Notes: generated by a model not told the origin, from the letters alone. Positions 21,902 through 33,167 are shown, counted from the stretch's first letter. The stretch: 64,000 nt of DNA from Terramyces sp. JEL0728 (GCA_027603945.1 JADIIU010000001.1:434001-498000), one strand, 5' to 3'. Translations and numbers: made by a program.

Positions 21902-24631
21902 ATGGAACAAATCAAACCCTATCGGCACTTGATAGTTCTGGCTCATGGAATGGATGGATTTGCTGGGGATTTAGTTCCTCTCAAAGAGATACTAAACAAA
22001 TATGGTGTAGTTGTAATTCCAGAGTGCAACCAGGGTCGAACAAACTCTGGTATTCAGGAAGGAGCACAAAGACTGTACGACTATATAACCCACGAAATCC
22101 AAAAGTTTAATTCGAAATATATTTCGTTGGTTTGCCACGGTTTAGGAGGACTCTACGCCAGATATGCTCTGATGTTGCTTCACAAACAAAACGTTATCCC
22201 AGGAGATGTTACACCGCTTAATTTTATTACCATCGCTACACACCATTTAGGATCTCGATATTATTACAATACGCTGGGAAAAGATCTGCAGGCGTTTGTG
22301 TTTGGAATCATCCTTGGACAGACCGGCAAAGAATTGCTGCTCAGGGACGATGAAAATAACCCTATACTACTACAAATGACAAAGCGAGAGTTCTTGGTCC
22401 CATTGGATTTGTTTGAGAAACGTGTTACATATTCCTACTGCAAAAGCAACTCTTCGTCTCAATACCGCACATCTTCACTGAAAAGACGAAGTACGCTTAA
22501 TTTATCTGGCCAGAAACCTGTCGAGTCTTCTCAGCCACATATAGTAATAGATACAGAAAAAGAAATGATGGAAGATCCAGAGGAAGATAATCACGAAAAT
22601 ACGATTCTCAATGCTCTAGAAAGACTGGATTGGATAAGAATGGCCATCGTTTCTGGAAAATCCATTTTCTCCAGTGTAGATATGTCAAAGTCCGAGTTTT
22701 GGAAAACCAAGAATGCATATCCTGTAATGCAATCTGTTGCAAGCCAGTTCGAAAGCCATTTAATTGACGACAAGGAATTGGAAAAGCCAGCGATACCTCC
22801 AAAAGGCGATGTGCATCTGGTGGTGCTGATTCATGGGCTGGATGGATTCAATACGGATCTCGCGTTTATTGGTGCTAGACTAAAAAGCCGATTTCTTGGT
22901 CCACTGTTTAAATTATTAGCTCCAGAATGCAATCATGGAAGAACTTATGACGGCATCCTGGCTGGAGCAACAAGGATCTATCAGTGTGTCCAGGAAGAAA
23001 TAAAGCAAACAAATGTGAAATTCATATCCGTCGTTGGACATAGTTTGGGGGGAATGTATGGAAGATGTCTAATAGGGCTAATGTATCAAGATGGTCTTAT
23101 TCCCAACAAAATCCAGCCAATCAATTATATTTCCTTGGCAACTCCCCATCTAGGATCTCGAGAACACGGAAAGATATTTGGAGAAAACGTTACATCTGCT
23201 GTGCTGGGAACATTTATCGGCAATACTGGTAGAGGTTGAATTGTTTTAACAAAAGAGTTAATGCTGGCAGATGGAAATGAGTCGCAAGTTCCATTTTTAT
23301 TAAAAATGGTCGAAGAGCCGTTCATCAAACCGCTCACGTACTTTGTCAAATTGATTGTATACTCTAATGTACGGCATGACGCTTCAGTTCATTATTCAAC
23401 TGCAGCAATTAGAAAACTAGGCCAATTTCGAACAAAAGTTGACGTGAGTCTTCTTTCGCTGCCTGCTATTATTCCAGACGTTGCAGAAGAAGAAATCCCT
23501 GTAGTACCCCCTTACACTGCAAACGGAAAACTCCCTTGGGAAGCTCTAATGTTAAATACGTTAATTACGCTGCCATGGAAGCGGTACGCGGTAATTCCTA
23601 CACGACCGCTTCTCGCACACATTGATATTATTATTAAATCGGAATTCCTAAATAGAAAGCACGGGTTTCCTATCATTACCCACCTGGTTGATCATTTTCG
23701 TCAACCGATTGATGGCCCGCCAGATAATATCGAAGAAGAACTGCCATCACCTGTGCAACAATCTAAGGTACACTTGATTCTACTTCTTCATGGAATAGAC
23801 GGAGTTGGCCATGACATGATTTTCCTGGCAGAAAAACTACGAGACAAATTCCCACGGCCAAATTACAAAATTTCAATTCCAACGTGCAATGATCATAAAA
23901 CAAACGACGGTATTGTTGCTGCATCTACAAGGTTGCTCAGTTGGATACTTGAAGAAACAGAAAAGAGCAACGCTGATAAAATATCTTTTGTATGTTATTC
24001 GATTGGAGGGTTATACACCCGCTACTTACTAAAAATGTTGGAGGATGAGCAAGTTATTCCAAACAAGTTACAGCCAATCTTCTTTATTACAATCGACACT
24101 CCACATTTAGGGTTTCAGCAAAGTTCGATCTCTAATACACTTTTATCGTACAAATGGCTCAAACCACTCATATCCGTCACTGGATGCGAATTAAATTTAA
24201 TTGACAGTTTCTTGACTGAAGATGGAGCAGAGCAGCACATCCTGGAATATCTCACCAATGCTGATTATGTTGAACCACTTGGGCATTTTCAATATTTAGT
24301 GTTATATGGGAACATGTATCAAGAGCGGTCCCTATACCCAACGTATTGTATTGGAACCAATCAGTACATCCCACTAATACCCCAAACCAAATTTCATCAG
24401 ATCTGCACTGTTCCCTTGACCACAAAACCAGATTATAATGACAGCAGAGAGCACAAGATGGCTTCTGTTCTTTCACAACTCGCCTGGAAACGATTTATAA
24501 TTGTGCCCGCGAAAACAATAATTCCTACTCCCCCAGATCAATATTTTATTGACAACTCTGACCATCCTCTCGCTGACCATATTGTTACTTTTATGACAAA
24601 CAATATTGATCGACCTAGGTCACCGATATAG
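21902..24631 (+). CDS. Triple-domain DUF676 (ROG1-like) esterase
   Basis: Two exons (intron 23235-23255, 21 nt) give 902 aa with three tandem DUF676 alpha/beta-hydrolase domains. Domain 1 (about 1-280) starts HLIVLAHGMDGFAGDL but has CHGLGGLYARYA where the serine elbow should be, so the nucleophile is replaced by Gly, and the C-terminal HG...DH region is also lost. Domain 2 (about 300-600) keeps HGLDGF and GHSLGGMYGRCLIG, with KHGFPIITHLVDHF. Domain 3 (about 620-902) keeps HGIDGVGHD and CYSIGGLYTRYLL. The splice junction restores GNTGRELMLADG, matching the other copies. Likely an esterase or lipase with one pseudo-domain. It arose by tandem duplication with the neighbour at 20432-21407. Confidence 0.9.
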
Positions 24632-24650
24632 GAATAAATCTTTTTTATTC
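24631..24650. terminator. Bidirectional poly(A) signal between convergent genes
   Basis: Between the stop codons of the triple esterase (+) and the coiled-coil gene (-) the 13-bp gap and its edges hold GGAATAAATCTTTTTTATTC. This offers AATAAA on the + strand and, read in reverse, AATAAA on the - strand. It parallels the element at 41262-41285 and suggests compact shared 3' ends. Confidence 0.45.
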
Positions 24651-25698
24651 TAATAGTAATTCTTTTGCCAGTAGATTAATCTCGCCATCAACCTGTTGCA
24701 ACTTGGAAAACAGTACAGATTGGGCTGGATACAATTGCTTTTTTTCTTTTCTTTCCATTTGTAAATTCTCCAACAGCTTAATCAGCAGCTCTTCATCTGG
24801 CTTAACTTTCTTTTTTTTCGTCTTGGTATTGGAGCTTGACCTTGACCTTGTTGGCGTTCTGCTTGGCGTTCTGCTGGTAGATTTGATTGGTGTTTGCGAA
24901 TTTGATTTAGATTTGAGCATTGATTCGTATTCATTCTTTAATATTCTTCGTACTTGCTGTTTTTGAGCGTACTCCATCATTTTTTCTCGTTTATTCGATT
25001 GGTGTGGTTGCGGTTTCGTTACACCCAGCCCTTTTACGTGCTCTTTCCAATTGGTAATCTGCTTGATTTGGGTCTGGAGAGATAGGATCTTTTGGTCCTG
25101 TTTGCGCTTTTCCTGGACCATTAGCATCACTGTTTCCTCTGCGCCATTGAGTTTTTTGGCGAGTGAGAGAGCTAGATTCTCTGAAGTCTGTCTCTGTTTT
25201 TCAGTCTTAGCTAATCTTTGTTTTAACAACTCTCGCTCTGCTTGTTGATGTGATATTAAATGATGTTGGTTTAGTAGGATAGTTCTAACATCAGACATTG
25301 ACTTTAGAGTTGAAGATGCCCAGTCAATCAAACGCTGGTTAGAGACAATATGTCTAGAATCTAATCTAGCCACAGACCCTCTTGCCTGTGTAAGAGCATC
25401 CAGTGTAGAATCGTAACGCGATAACAATGACTGGAGAATTGCCAGAGTAGTTTCGACATGGAATGATGGCATATCCGGGCCATTCTGATTTGGAATTTGA
25501 AAAGAGTGGAACAAATCTATTAAATTATCCAGTGGAGCTTTTAGATTTACGACATGCGATAAATCGATATCCTGTTCATCCTGCCATCTATGTAAAGTTG
25601 TCTCGCGTTTAATGCCTTGTTACCTGAAAGTCTGCTTCCAAATGTAATAATTTTGCATGTGCATCCATGCAGTTGTTGTCTAGCTTTGTATCTTTCAT
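24645..25698 (-). CDS. Unrecognised coiled-coil protein with basic Ser/Thr-Pro stretch
   Basis: Two exons (intron 25602-25623, 22 nt) give 343 aa starting MKDTKLDNNCMDAHAKLLHL. The protein is mostly helical: predicted coiled coils at about 100-205 (QRQTSENLALSLAKKLN, MVQEKRKQDQKILSLQTQ) and at the C-terminus (LQQVDGEINLLAKELLLE). A basic, low-complexity TPIKSTSRTPSRTPTRSRSS stretch (about 255-280) carries SxTP/TPxR motifs that could be kinase sites. No signal peptide or membrane segment. A cytoskeletal or flagellar role is possible but is only a guess from composition and from the other flagellar genes here. The stop is 13 bp from the stop of the convergent esterase gene. Confidence 0.75.
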
Positions 25699-25940
25699 TT
25701 CAGAATTGTGAAAATGACATCACCCATAGCAACGGCCTATGTAGGAAGCTGCCTGTTACGACGCTAGCGAGCAACTTGCTGTCGTAATCTTAAACTTTTG
25801 ATAGCTCGACCAGGTTTGATTTTCATGCAGTGACAGCCAAACCAACCGAAATTAAATATCGATTTGCACATGCGGGTATCATTGAAATATTCTTTATTGC
25901 GATAATTAATCCACTGATAACTGCAGAATTTCCACTCAAA

Positions 25941-26876
25941 ATGTCAATCTCAATTTTAAAAAATTTCAAACCTGTTGGAAATACAATTCTACTCTTCATT
26001 TCAAACCAGTTCAATAAATCACAAATATATGAGTTGCACAAACAAATATATTCGGAATTCAAACCACAGTATTTAATTGGAGGAGTAATTGATTCACCTG
26101 GCGTTCAAATCACATCCCTCAATGCCAAAGGATTCTATTCCCCTCCTGGAATAACTAGGAAACAAAAGAGTGTTGGTAGGTGGCATAATGATGCAGACGG
26201 GACTTTGGTTCACGACTCCACAAATTTTGTTTCTATTTCCAAGAGCAGTCAAGATATAAATTCAACGGTGATTCCAGATATAGAATTTAAAGGAGGTGTG
26301 TTTTCTCTCTCTGATAGCGAGCCTTACGATTTAATGCGTTATTTAACTAACCAGCGGGTGGGATTGGTTGCCAGCCGTACACCGTTCATAAACGCACTAC
26401 CGTTTACATTATTCTACAACGATGAAATCAAGAGCGCAGGATCAGTCGGGATAGTACATCCAAATTCCGATCAAATACAAATTTCCCACCAATTAAAGCC
26501 AATATCAAAGGAATTTACGATAACCAATTGCCTTGGGAATTTGATTTTGAATCTTGATTCTCTGTCAGCGTCAAAAACCCTTGTTGGAGCTTACAAGAAC
26601 CAGCCGAATCAAATGTATTGTAAGATTACCCAGGAAAACAAATCTGGATTTTTTAAGATTCTTGGTGGTGACTTGACAAAAGGAAGTATTGCTATAGATA
26701 CAATGATGGATTTGAAACCGGAAAGTCGTATCCAGTTTATGATTGGCGAAGGAATTTCGAAATTGTCGTTCATGGATATGAATCTGGAATCTGAAGTTGG
26801 AATATACTGCGGTGGTGAAGATGTACTAGATGGATTCCAATTTACAAACGTTCCAACAGTTTCTTTTAAAATATAA
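25941..26876 (+). CDS. FIST-like sensory domain protein
   Basis: Intronless 311 aa reading frame from ATG 25941 (MSISILKNFKPVGNTILLFI). The frame is open further upstream (about 37 codons) without an ATG, so an unseen 5' exon is possible. The pattern resembles FIST N/C domains: LLFISNQFNKSQIYELHKQI...YLIGGVIDSP, central INALPFTLFYNDEIKSAGSVGI and a C-terminal block ending IGEGISKLSFMDMNLESEVG. FIST proteins are proposed ligand-binding sensors; eukaryotic forms include FBXO22-like proteins and fungal mitochondrial proteins. The assignment is from overall pattern, not from a diagnostic motif, and needs a profile search. Confidence 0.55.
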   Translation: MSISILKNFKPVGNTILLFISNQFNKSQIYELHKQIYSEFKPQYLIGGVIDSPGVQITSLNAKGFYSPPGITRKQKSVGRWHNDADGTLVHDSTNFVSISKSSQDINSTVIPDIEFKGGVFSLSDSEPYDLMRYLTNQRVGLVASRTPFINALPFTLFYNDEIKSAGSVGIVHPNSDQIQISHQLKPISKEFTITNCLGNLILNLDSLSASKTLVGAYKNQPNQMYCKITQENKSGFFKILGGDLTKGSIAIDTMMDLKPESRIQFMIGEGISKLSFMDMNLESEVGIYCGGEDVLDGFQFTNVPTVSFKI

Positions 26877-26997
26877 TCTTATTGCGAGTTTAAATTTCTA
26901 TTTGATTTGGGCTAGCTTTGTCGTCTAGACTGTTCTTTAGTAATCCAGTGTCGACGGTATCACCAAGCTTCTTAACTCCGAAAAAGCGAATCACAGA

Positions 26998-27882
26998 ATG
27001 AATCCTGAAGACCGACTATTAAATGCAGTAAAATATTACATACAGTCAATAGGACATCCAAAGCCGTTCCCAGACCTGGAAAATGTTCCTTCTATTGGCC
27101 AATCAGTATTTACTTTCGACACAGTTTGCATTGAAGTGGGTGAGCAAATTGTTATCTCCAACGAATCGAGACATATGCTCACACTTGACATATTTGGATT
27201 TCTGGATATGATGCAACACTGCGGGAGGTTCGGATCGACTCCGTTATCCATATTTTTATCATTTGGAGATGAGAGTTTTTGTTACACACCAATTTGTTCC
27301 ACTTCGTTTATGGTAGAATTAATGTATGAAGGGTATCTGCCTATATTTCAAGGAGGGTTAATTCCAAAGCTACATGCAGAACGATGCTTAATGATCCCAG
27401 ACTTGCATATTCCTAAAAAGGCTTACAAGAATAGGAAAAAGTATAAATTAACTATCAATACAGATTTCGATGGAGTGGTCAGCGGTGTCGACGAGCAACA
27501 TCATTCGTGGTTCAAAAAATCTGTTTATAAAGGATTGGTAGGATACCAGCATCCATATTTTAAATTCTACAGCATCGAGCTGTGGAAGAATGATGAATTG
27601 GTTGCAGGGGACTTGGGATATACCGTAGGCAGTGTATATACTTCGATGACGGGGTTTTATAGGGAAGATGGAGCAGGAACGGTCCTCTTGACAGCGATAA
27701 AGAGAATGCTCGTAAAAGGAGGGCTTGTCCTATGGGACTTGGGAATGGGGATGAAGTACAAGATGGCGATGGGTGCTAAGTTGTATTCCCGAGCTATGTT
27801 CTTGGCACATTTAAGGCGGAACAGAAAAGATGTAAAGCACTTGCAGACAGATTCCCTGGAACAGTTATTTGCAAAGATGTAG
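26998..27882 (+). CDS. Leucyl/phenylalanyl-tRNA-protein transferase (Aat) homologue
   Basis: Intronless 294 aa. Residues 100-290 match the bacterial L/F-transferase (Aat) fold: GYLPIFQGG near the start, then HSWFKKSVYKGLVG, FYSIELWKNDELVAGDLGYTVGSVYTSMTGFYRE and GLVLWDLGMGMKYKMAMGAKLYSR, corresponding to the HSVEVW...LVGGLYG...GESMF...LIDCQ blocks. Aat moves Leu or Phe from tRNA to N-terminal Lys/Arg of proteins, marking them as N-degrons. Homologues occur in some algae, plants and protists but are unusual in fungi. The N-terminal 100 residues do not look bacterial. The target proteins in a eukaryote are unknown. Confidence 0.8.
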   Translation: MNPEDRLLNAVKYYIQSIGHPKPFPDLENVPSIGQSVFTFDTVCIEVGEQIVISNESRHMLTLDIFGFLDMMQHCGRFGSTPLSIFLSFGDESFCYTPICSTSFMVELMYEGYLPIFQGGLIPKLHAERCLMIPDLHIPKKAYKNRKKYKLTINTDFDGVVSGVDEQHHSWFKKSVYKGLVGYQHPYFKFYSIELWKNDELVAGDLGYTVGSVYTSMTGFYREDGAGTVLLTAIKRMLVKGGLVLWDLGMGMKYKMAMGAKLYSRAMFLAHLRRNRKDVKHLQTDSLEQLFAKM

Positions 27883-27920
27883 GATGTGGATCAAAATAAA
27901 TTTGTATAAACAAAATCATT

Positions 27921-28144
27921 TCAAAGTATCCATTGATATTCCATGGCTAACCAATTCACTATTTTTAAACAAATAGTGAATAACTGGTGGACACACTCCT
28001 CGAGGGATCCAAATCTCGATTCGTTTAGTCCAAGTGACCATGGGGAAATTTAAAATTCTCCAATATACAAGAATCCCTATTGTTGCAGATTGCAGAATTT
28101 GTAACTTGTATGAATGTGCCCTTTCTTTCGACCGATTCACTCAT
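27921..28144 (-). CDS. Possible very small gene
   Basis: From ATG 28144 the frame MSESVERKGTFIQVTNSAIC runs 44 codons to a stop. Removing two intron-like segments, 28015-28038 (24 nt) and 27959-27984 (26 nt), would extend it to 57 aa ending at 27921. Both segments have GT...TAAA...AG but are longer and less typical than the accepted introns. No family was recognised. It may equally be the 3' region of a neighbouring gene or non-coding. Confidence 0.22.
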
Positions 28145-28304
28145 TGGAAACCTAGTGAGGCGGAGATACCGAAGGGCGTTTGAGAAGTGTTGCTCTTCAA
28201 TAACCTGGAGGCTCGGTCTTCACAAATCCGACCAGCCAAAGCAGATTACTGTTCAAAGTTGAAAATTTTCAAGAAAAAAAAATGAAATAACAGAGTCACG
28301 TGAT

Positions 28305-29054
28305 CTACTTTTCACAAATATCCAACCAAATAGTAAATATCTCAAAGAACACCGCAGACAATTTGTCCTTTTGTTCCATCGCAACGTCCACTGCCCTATC
28401 AATTGATTTTTTCAGTGCGTCTTCTGACATGCCCATCAATCTATCTTAGTTTCAATTACTGTGCTGCTTGAAAATCAATCTTGTTCAAAAAGAACACTCT
28501 ACACTGGTTCAGATCGCAATCTTTGTCGTTCTGGAATTCTTTGGTGATGTCATATAGAGATTCAAATAAATCTATGTTAGCAATCGTCTACTGTAGTTTG
28601 TTAAATAGCTGACAAAGTATTTCCTGAACAACCCGACTTCTGTGGGCTGCATCGACAGCACTAGGTTTCGGATATTCATTGCGGTATTGTCATTCTTGTA
28701 TATTATCGCGTTACAAAACAGTTCAAAGGTTATGCTGGGAATATCAGGCGATACTAGTTCTGCGAATTGATGGACTTCGAATGCTGAATAATTTGATAAA
28801 TGAACAATATCCAGCAATTTCATCGCAAAGCACTTGCGGTTATACGGAGTTGCGTTGATATACTGGTATTCCCTCCCTAGAATATGCTCTCCTCGATTGG
28901 CCTTGTCAAAATACTGATGTAGAAACAGAACTTTGTTTACCGGTTTTTTCAGTCTAATTAAATGGAGCGCATCTTGAATGTAATACTCCAGAGAGTGCTT
29001 TATGATGTATTCAAATGATGTCTGATAGACTTTTGCAGAGTCAAAGCTGGCCAT
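28305..29054 (-). CDS. TPGS1-like protein (tubulin polyglutamylase complex subunit 1)
   Basis: Three exons (introns 28572-28591, 20 nt; 28441-28459, 19 nt) give 236 aa. The N-terminal block SFEYIIKHSLEYYIQDALHLIRLKKPVNKVLFLHQYF resembles the start of TPGS1, in which a short helical region is followed by a PxxFLxxYF motif. The rest is helical (IRNLVLSMQPTEVGLFRKYF, LFESLYDITKEFQND). TPGS1 anchors the TTLL1 polyglutamylase that adds glutamate chains to axonemal tubulin. A flagellar role fits the presence of DNAAF11 at 35-36 kb. Similarity is by pattern and moderate. Confidence 0.5.
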
Positions 29055-29190
29055 GTTGGTCGCGAAAAGTACTTTTTCGTGGAATCAATCGTCTTGTATG
29101 ATTACCCTTTCCAATTATCTGCCCATTCTTTTGATGTCTGGTTTGTTGAGTTAGTTTGACAATTTGGAGAAAAACCTTGAAATTTACATC

Positions 29191-30356
29191 ATGAATCTTG
29201 AGCAGCTAACGCAAGTTCCAGCCAAAGACAAACCAGCAGCTTACAAGCATTACATCCAGACAATCCTAGCAAATCAACCACTCGATCAAATCAAATCATT
29301 TCTGCACCATTCGATCCAAGACAGTTTAGGACTTGTACTTTCCCGACAGATTTTCAACGACTTTATCGCTACATTTGATTCAACAAGGGATAAAAGTATT
29401 TGGGTTTATGCTCTTGAACAACTATCGTCTCGTCAAGTTCCATTTGAAGAACAAATTTCAGTGATTAGGGAAAAATTGGCTGATATCTACCAGGAAGACG
29501 AAAACTGGCAAGAAGCTGCAAATGTATTACAAGGAATCCCAATGGAATCAAGCTCAAGAACGATTTCCGAAGATTACAAGATCAAGATTTATTTGAGAAT
29601 TGTGCAATTGTTGCTGGAAGTTGAAGATAACGTTAGTGCCGATGCCTATTTGAATAGGTAATTTTGTTTAATGGTAGAGCTACGTTATTGAACCCCCAGG
29701 ATAAGCAAATGGCTATATTGTTGCTCGCATTGCAGGCAAGATCGCTGGACTTTAAGAGGCAATTTGTGCCTTCAGCATTAAAATATTTGGAGCTGTCATA
29801 CATGGTGGAAGTTGACATCGGAGAACGATTGGCCGCCCTAAAAAGTGCGATTACATGTGCTATTTTGGCAGGAGCTGGACCCCAAAGATCAAGACTTTTG
29901 GCAACGTTGTACAAGGATGAACGTGTCAGAGAATACAGTGAGATGAAAGAAGGCGGAGTTGCAGATATTCTGGAAAGAATGTATTTGGGAAGATTGTGTA
30001 ACGATCAGCAAGTTGCTGAATTCAGAAGCACGCTAAAAACCCATCAGCTTGCCCAACTAGCCGATGGATCTACAGTTCTCGATAAAGCAGTAATGGAGCA
30101 CAATCTATTATCAGCATCCAGACTTTACAATAACATTACTTTCCGCGAGCTGGGCAATCTGCTCTCGATTTCTCCTGAACAAGCAGAAACTGTCGCTAGA
30201 AAAATGATTTCAGAAAAGAGAATGTCTGGGCAGATTGACCAAATTGATCAGTTGATTTACTTTACAAAGACCAATCCATTGGAAACTTGGGATTCCCATA
30301 TTGCTGGGTTGTGCCACCAATTGGATGGTATTGTCGGTGAAATATGGAGAAAGTAA
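29191..30356 (+). CDS. CSN4: COP9 signalosome subunit 4
   Basis: Two exons (intron 29658-29677, 20 nt) give 381 aa from ATG 29191 ([20 protein letters not shown]). The N-terminal TPR-like helices carry [32 protein letters not shown], the region that is nearly invariant in CSN4. The splice restores AYLNRATLL. The C-terminal PCI/winged-helix domain contains [22 protein letters not shown] and [20 protein letters not shown]4 is a structural subunit of the complex that removes NEDD8 from cullins. The stop codon lies 77 bp from the stop of the convergent RhoGAP gene; the spacer has AATAAA facing both ways. Confidence 0.94.
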
Positions 30357-30433
30357 CATATGCCTAACTTAGATACCCAGACTGGAAAGGAAACGCTGTC
30401 TAATATAACATTAAATAAAACTGTTTGTTTATT

Positions 30434-32694
30434 CTATGAATCGGTTTCAAAAATATGGTCAAACTTTGAAATTACAATTTCAATAATTTTGCTTTGGTGT
30501 TTTAGATCATTAGGGTCAGGGATACCGCCAGAATCTATTAAAGTAGGTCCCCAAACGATACCAAGGTTCGCGGGGCTCATTTTGTTCTCGCTGTCCAGAG
30601 CAGCTACTTTTGACAAGTGGAGTGTGAGGTATTTAAGAGTTGCATAGTTTGCATCGTGTAATTCATTAATAATTTCGTGAATATGGATTAGTTTTGAGGT
30701 TGGTTCTTCAATCCCTAATATTAAAAGCAAATTACTTGCTGCATCCAGCAATCGTTTGTAAGCAGCTCTTGGGAATAGCGGGTCAGCCAATTCTCTAAAG
30801 AATAGCTTCAAGACACCAGTTACCGCATGGACATCTTTAACGATATTTTCCAAAGGGAAATTAGGCTCCTTGTCTAAGGATTGCTTTGCTTGTTGAATCT
30901 CTGACCCGCTTCCAGAAAGTCTATACAATCCTTCTTGCCCCAGTCCACTGGCCTCAATGTACTCGATACAATTCATTACCAGCCTTGGAGTAGGTTCTTG
31001 TGTTGGATGGGCTTCCATTAAGTCAACTAAAGTAGCGCCAAAATATTTGTTTGCAATTTGTGCTTTGGGTGAATATGATGTTGGCGTAAGAGGTACGTTT
31101 GGCAAGCTGGTGTGGGTTTTCTATTGTTAAACCAGAAATACGTATGGGACATATTGGTGATCGGATTTGTTTACAGGTTGTTTTCTGCTCAAAGAGTAGT
31201 GGTCAAGGAATCCTTGGAAATCTTGAGAATTGTCAATCGCCTCAACCCTTTGCAATAATCCGACTTGCATTAATCCAAAATTACTTTCACTAGTTTGATC
31301 TAGAGGACTAAGAGTGGTGGCTTCCACCATGACGAGCGACTCAACGCATTTGGCGTACTTTACCAAATACTTTTGAAGTCCGTCATCACAATCTGCGTTG
31401 GTTTCTTTGAGCAACTACAATTAATCGTGAACTACTCTAACATAACGAGGCAAATGGTTTTGAAAGTACTGCTGGCGGGCTACATTTGCTTTTTGCAACC
31501 ACATTTTATAGTTTTCATTTGCAGAAGAGGCTTTATGGCGAGCTTCTTCCTCACTACGAGGTCTTTTAACTTCTTGCTGGATCCGATTTTTCAACATCAA
31601 GAATGGATTTTCTTTCGGTCCGTTGTTTGACTTTTTCGCAAATGGATTGACGTGAGCATCGGGGTTTTGGGCCCTTTCCCAATCTTCCGAAGAAGATTCA
31701 AACTTGGACCGTGCTTTTTCCAGCCCAGCTTCAATGTCGAGCAATTCCTTGTGTTGTTTTGCAGCCCCATCCTTCAACTACCGTTAGGATATAGGCGATA
31801 CCTGCTTGCGGCTTCTTTCAGTGTTTTTGTATAAAACTTGAATGTTATCTGCCATTTCTGATATCGAAGAAGCAAATTGAAGCCGTAACTCTCCAAGACG
31901 GTGATGCATTTTGCCAAAGTCATTCCAATTAGATTCATATGAACCCCCTTTTCCTTTTTCACCAAACTGGTTTACTTTCTGGAAAGTACCCAGCCTCATC
32001 ATTTGGTGAGCATACTCTGTCTCGACCTGTGCTCTCCTTTTCAAAAAAGCTGAAGCGTCTTTTGCACTGACCATGCTTTCTTTAACTCTATTAAGCAGCA
32101 ATTGAAACCCATCCTAGAATTACGCTCTAGTTACTTCATAATCGCATAAAAGCTTGATGACTTGGTCTTCCCTCTCTTCAGCTTCTTCGGCGTGCAACTT
32201 TGCCATTGAAACTTCAAATTCCAGCGGAGACTTTGCAGTTGCCTCTGCAGAAGACATGCGTTGTGGCAATGGAGGTCTTGGACTGGTACTTGAAAGTGGG
32301 CCAGCGCTCTGTCTTGAAGGTATTTGAACTGACAATGGTGACGGCTTCTTATCAATCGATAGAGCTTTAACTGTCGACTCGATATCCTTTGTTGCCAAAT
32401 CAGTCCCGAATAAATATGAACCAACAATAGACTGTCTCTTTAAAGTATTTTCAAAAGATTCTTCGGCTGCAGTCGATACTTGCGGAATTACTATATAAAT
32501 CCAAAAATACCTTCCTCTATTGGCAAATGGCTGGTAGATTCACTGACGTTCAAGTATCCAGAATATAGTTTGCTTTTCTGCTTTTCTTCTTCCAAATATG
32601 AGCGTGTAGAATATGAATCTGTAAACTCTGCGTCTTCGCTGTTGGAAATCCTTGGTGATGGCGGTGCTTTATCCCTTCCTGAAATCATTTTCAA
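30434..32694 (-). CDS. F-BAR / RhoGAP protein (Rgd1/Rga7-like)
   Basis: Six exons (introns 32491-32510, 32114-32134, 31778-31801, 31415-31435, 31121-31141; 20-24 nt) give 717 aa. An N-terminal disordered part (about 1-170, with PSPLSVQ and PPLPQR) is followed by an F-BAR domain (about 175-470) with AFLKRRAQVETEYAHQMMRL and LRLQFASSISEMADNIQ. The C-terminal RhoGAP domain has FGATLVDLM, EGLYRLSG (arginine finger), LKLFFRELADPLF and MSPANLGIVWGPTL. Such proteins bend the plasma membrane and switch off Rho GTPases at growth or division sites. An in-frame ATG two codons downstream could also be the start. Confidence 0.92.
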
Positions 32695-33167
32695 AAAAGT
32701 TTAACATTTCAAAGCCATTTTGAACTCTTGGCTAATGTGGCGTTTTGCTAGCTGGTAAGTGATCCAAAAGACTCTTAGTTTCAAGGGGAAATCAGGGAGT
32801 GATCAGCGAACTGGATACGCCTTATAAACGCTTGCTAACGTTATGCTACAGTACTAGTTTCTCATTTTATGCATAATTAGCTTAGTGGTAGCACAGAGGC
32901 AAATGACCATCAAAGAAAAGGATTTTATCTTTATACTGCCATTCAACGCTATGCGAATGAGTGCTGGAATAAATATAGCTAGGCGTTGAGTTTGATGGAC
33001 TGAAGCCATCCGAGAAGCATAGGAAACAGCGCACTCTCAGAAATGCGATTGCCTTTCAGTGGTATTTTTATTTGGAATAGTTGCTGGAGAGCAATAGTAA
33101 CCAAATAGCTGTGAGATTATATATCCACGTGAGTCTGAAAATCGAGAAAAAAAAGTTGGAATTGAAA
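32695..33167. other. Intergenic region with a tRNA-like box pair
   Basis: This 470 bp spacer separates the divergent RhoGAP and MHR1 genes. No protein-coding exon could be joined here. At about 32870-32955 there is a perfect A-box match, TAGCTTAGTGG, followed about 60 nt later by a weaker B-box-like ATTCAACGC. The flanking GCATA/TATGC could pair as part of an acceptor stem, but a TPsiC stem and an anticodon arm cannot be drawn. It may be a decayed tRNA or a tRNA-derived element; it is not called as a tRNA gene. Confidence 0.35.
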
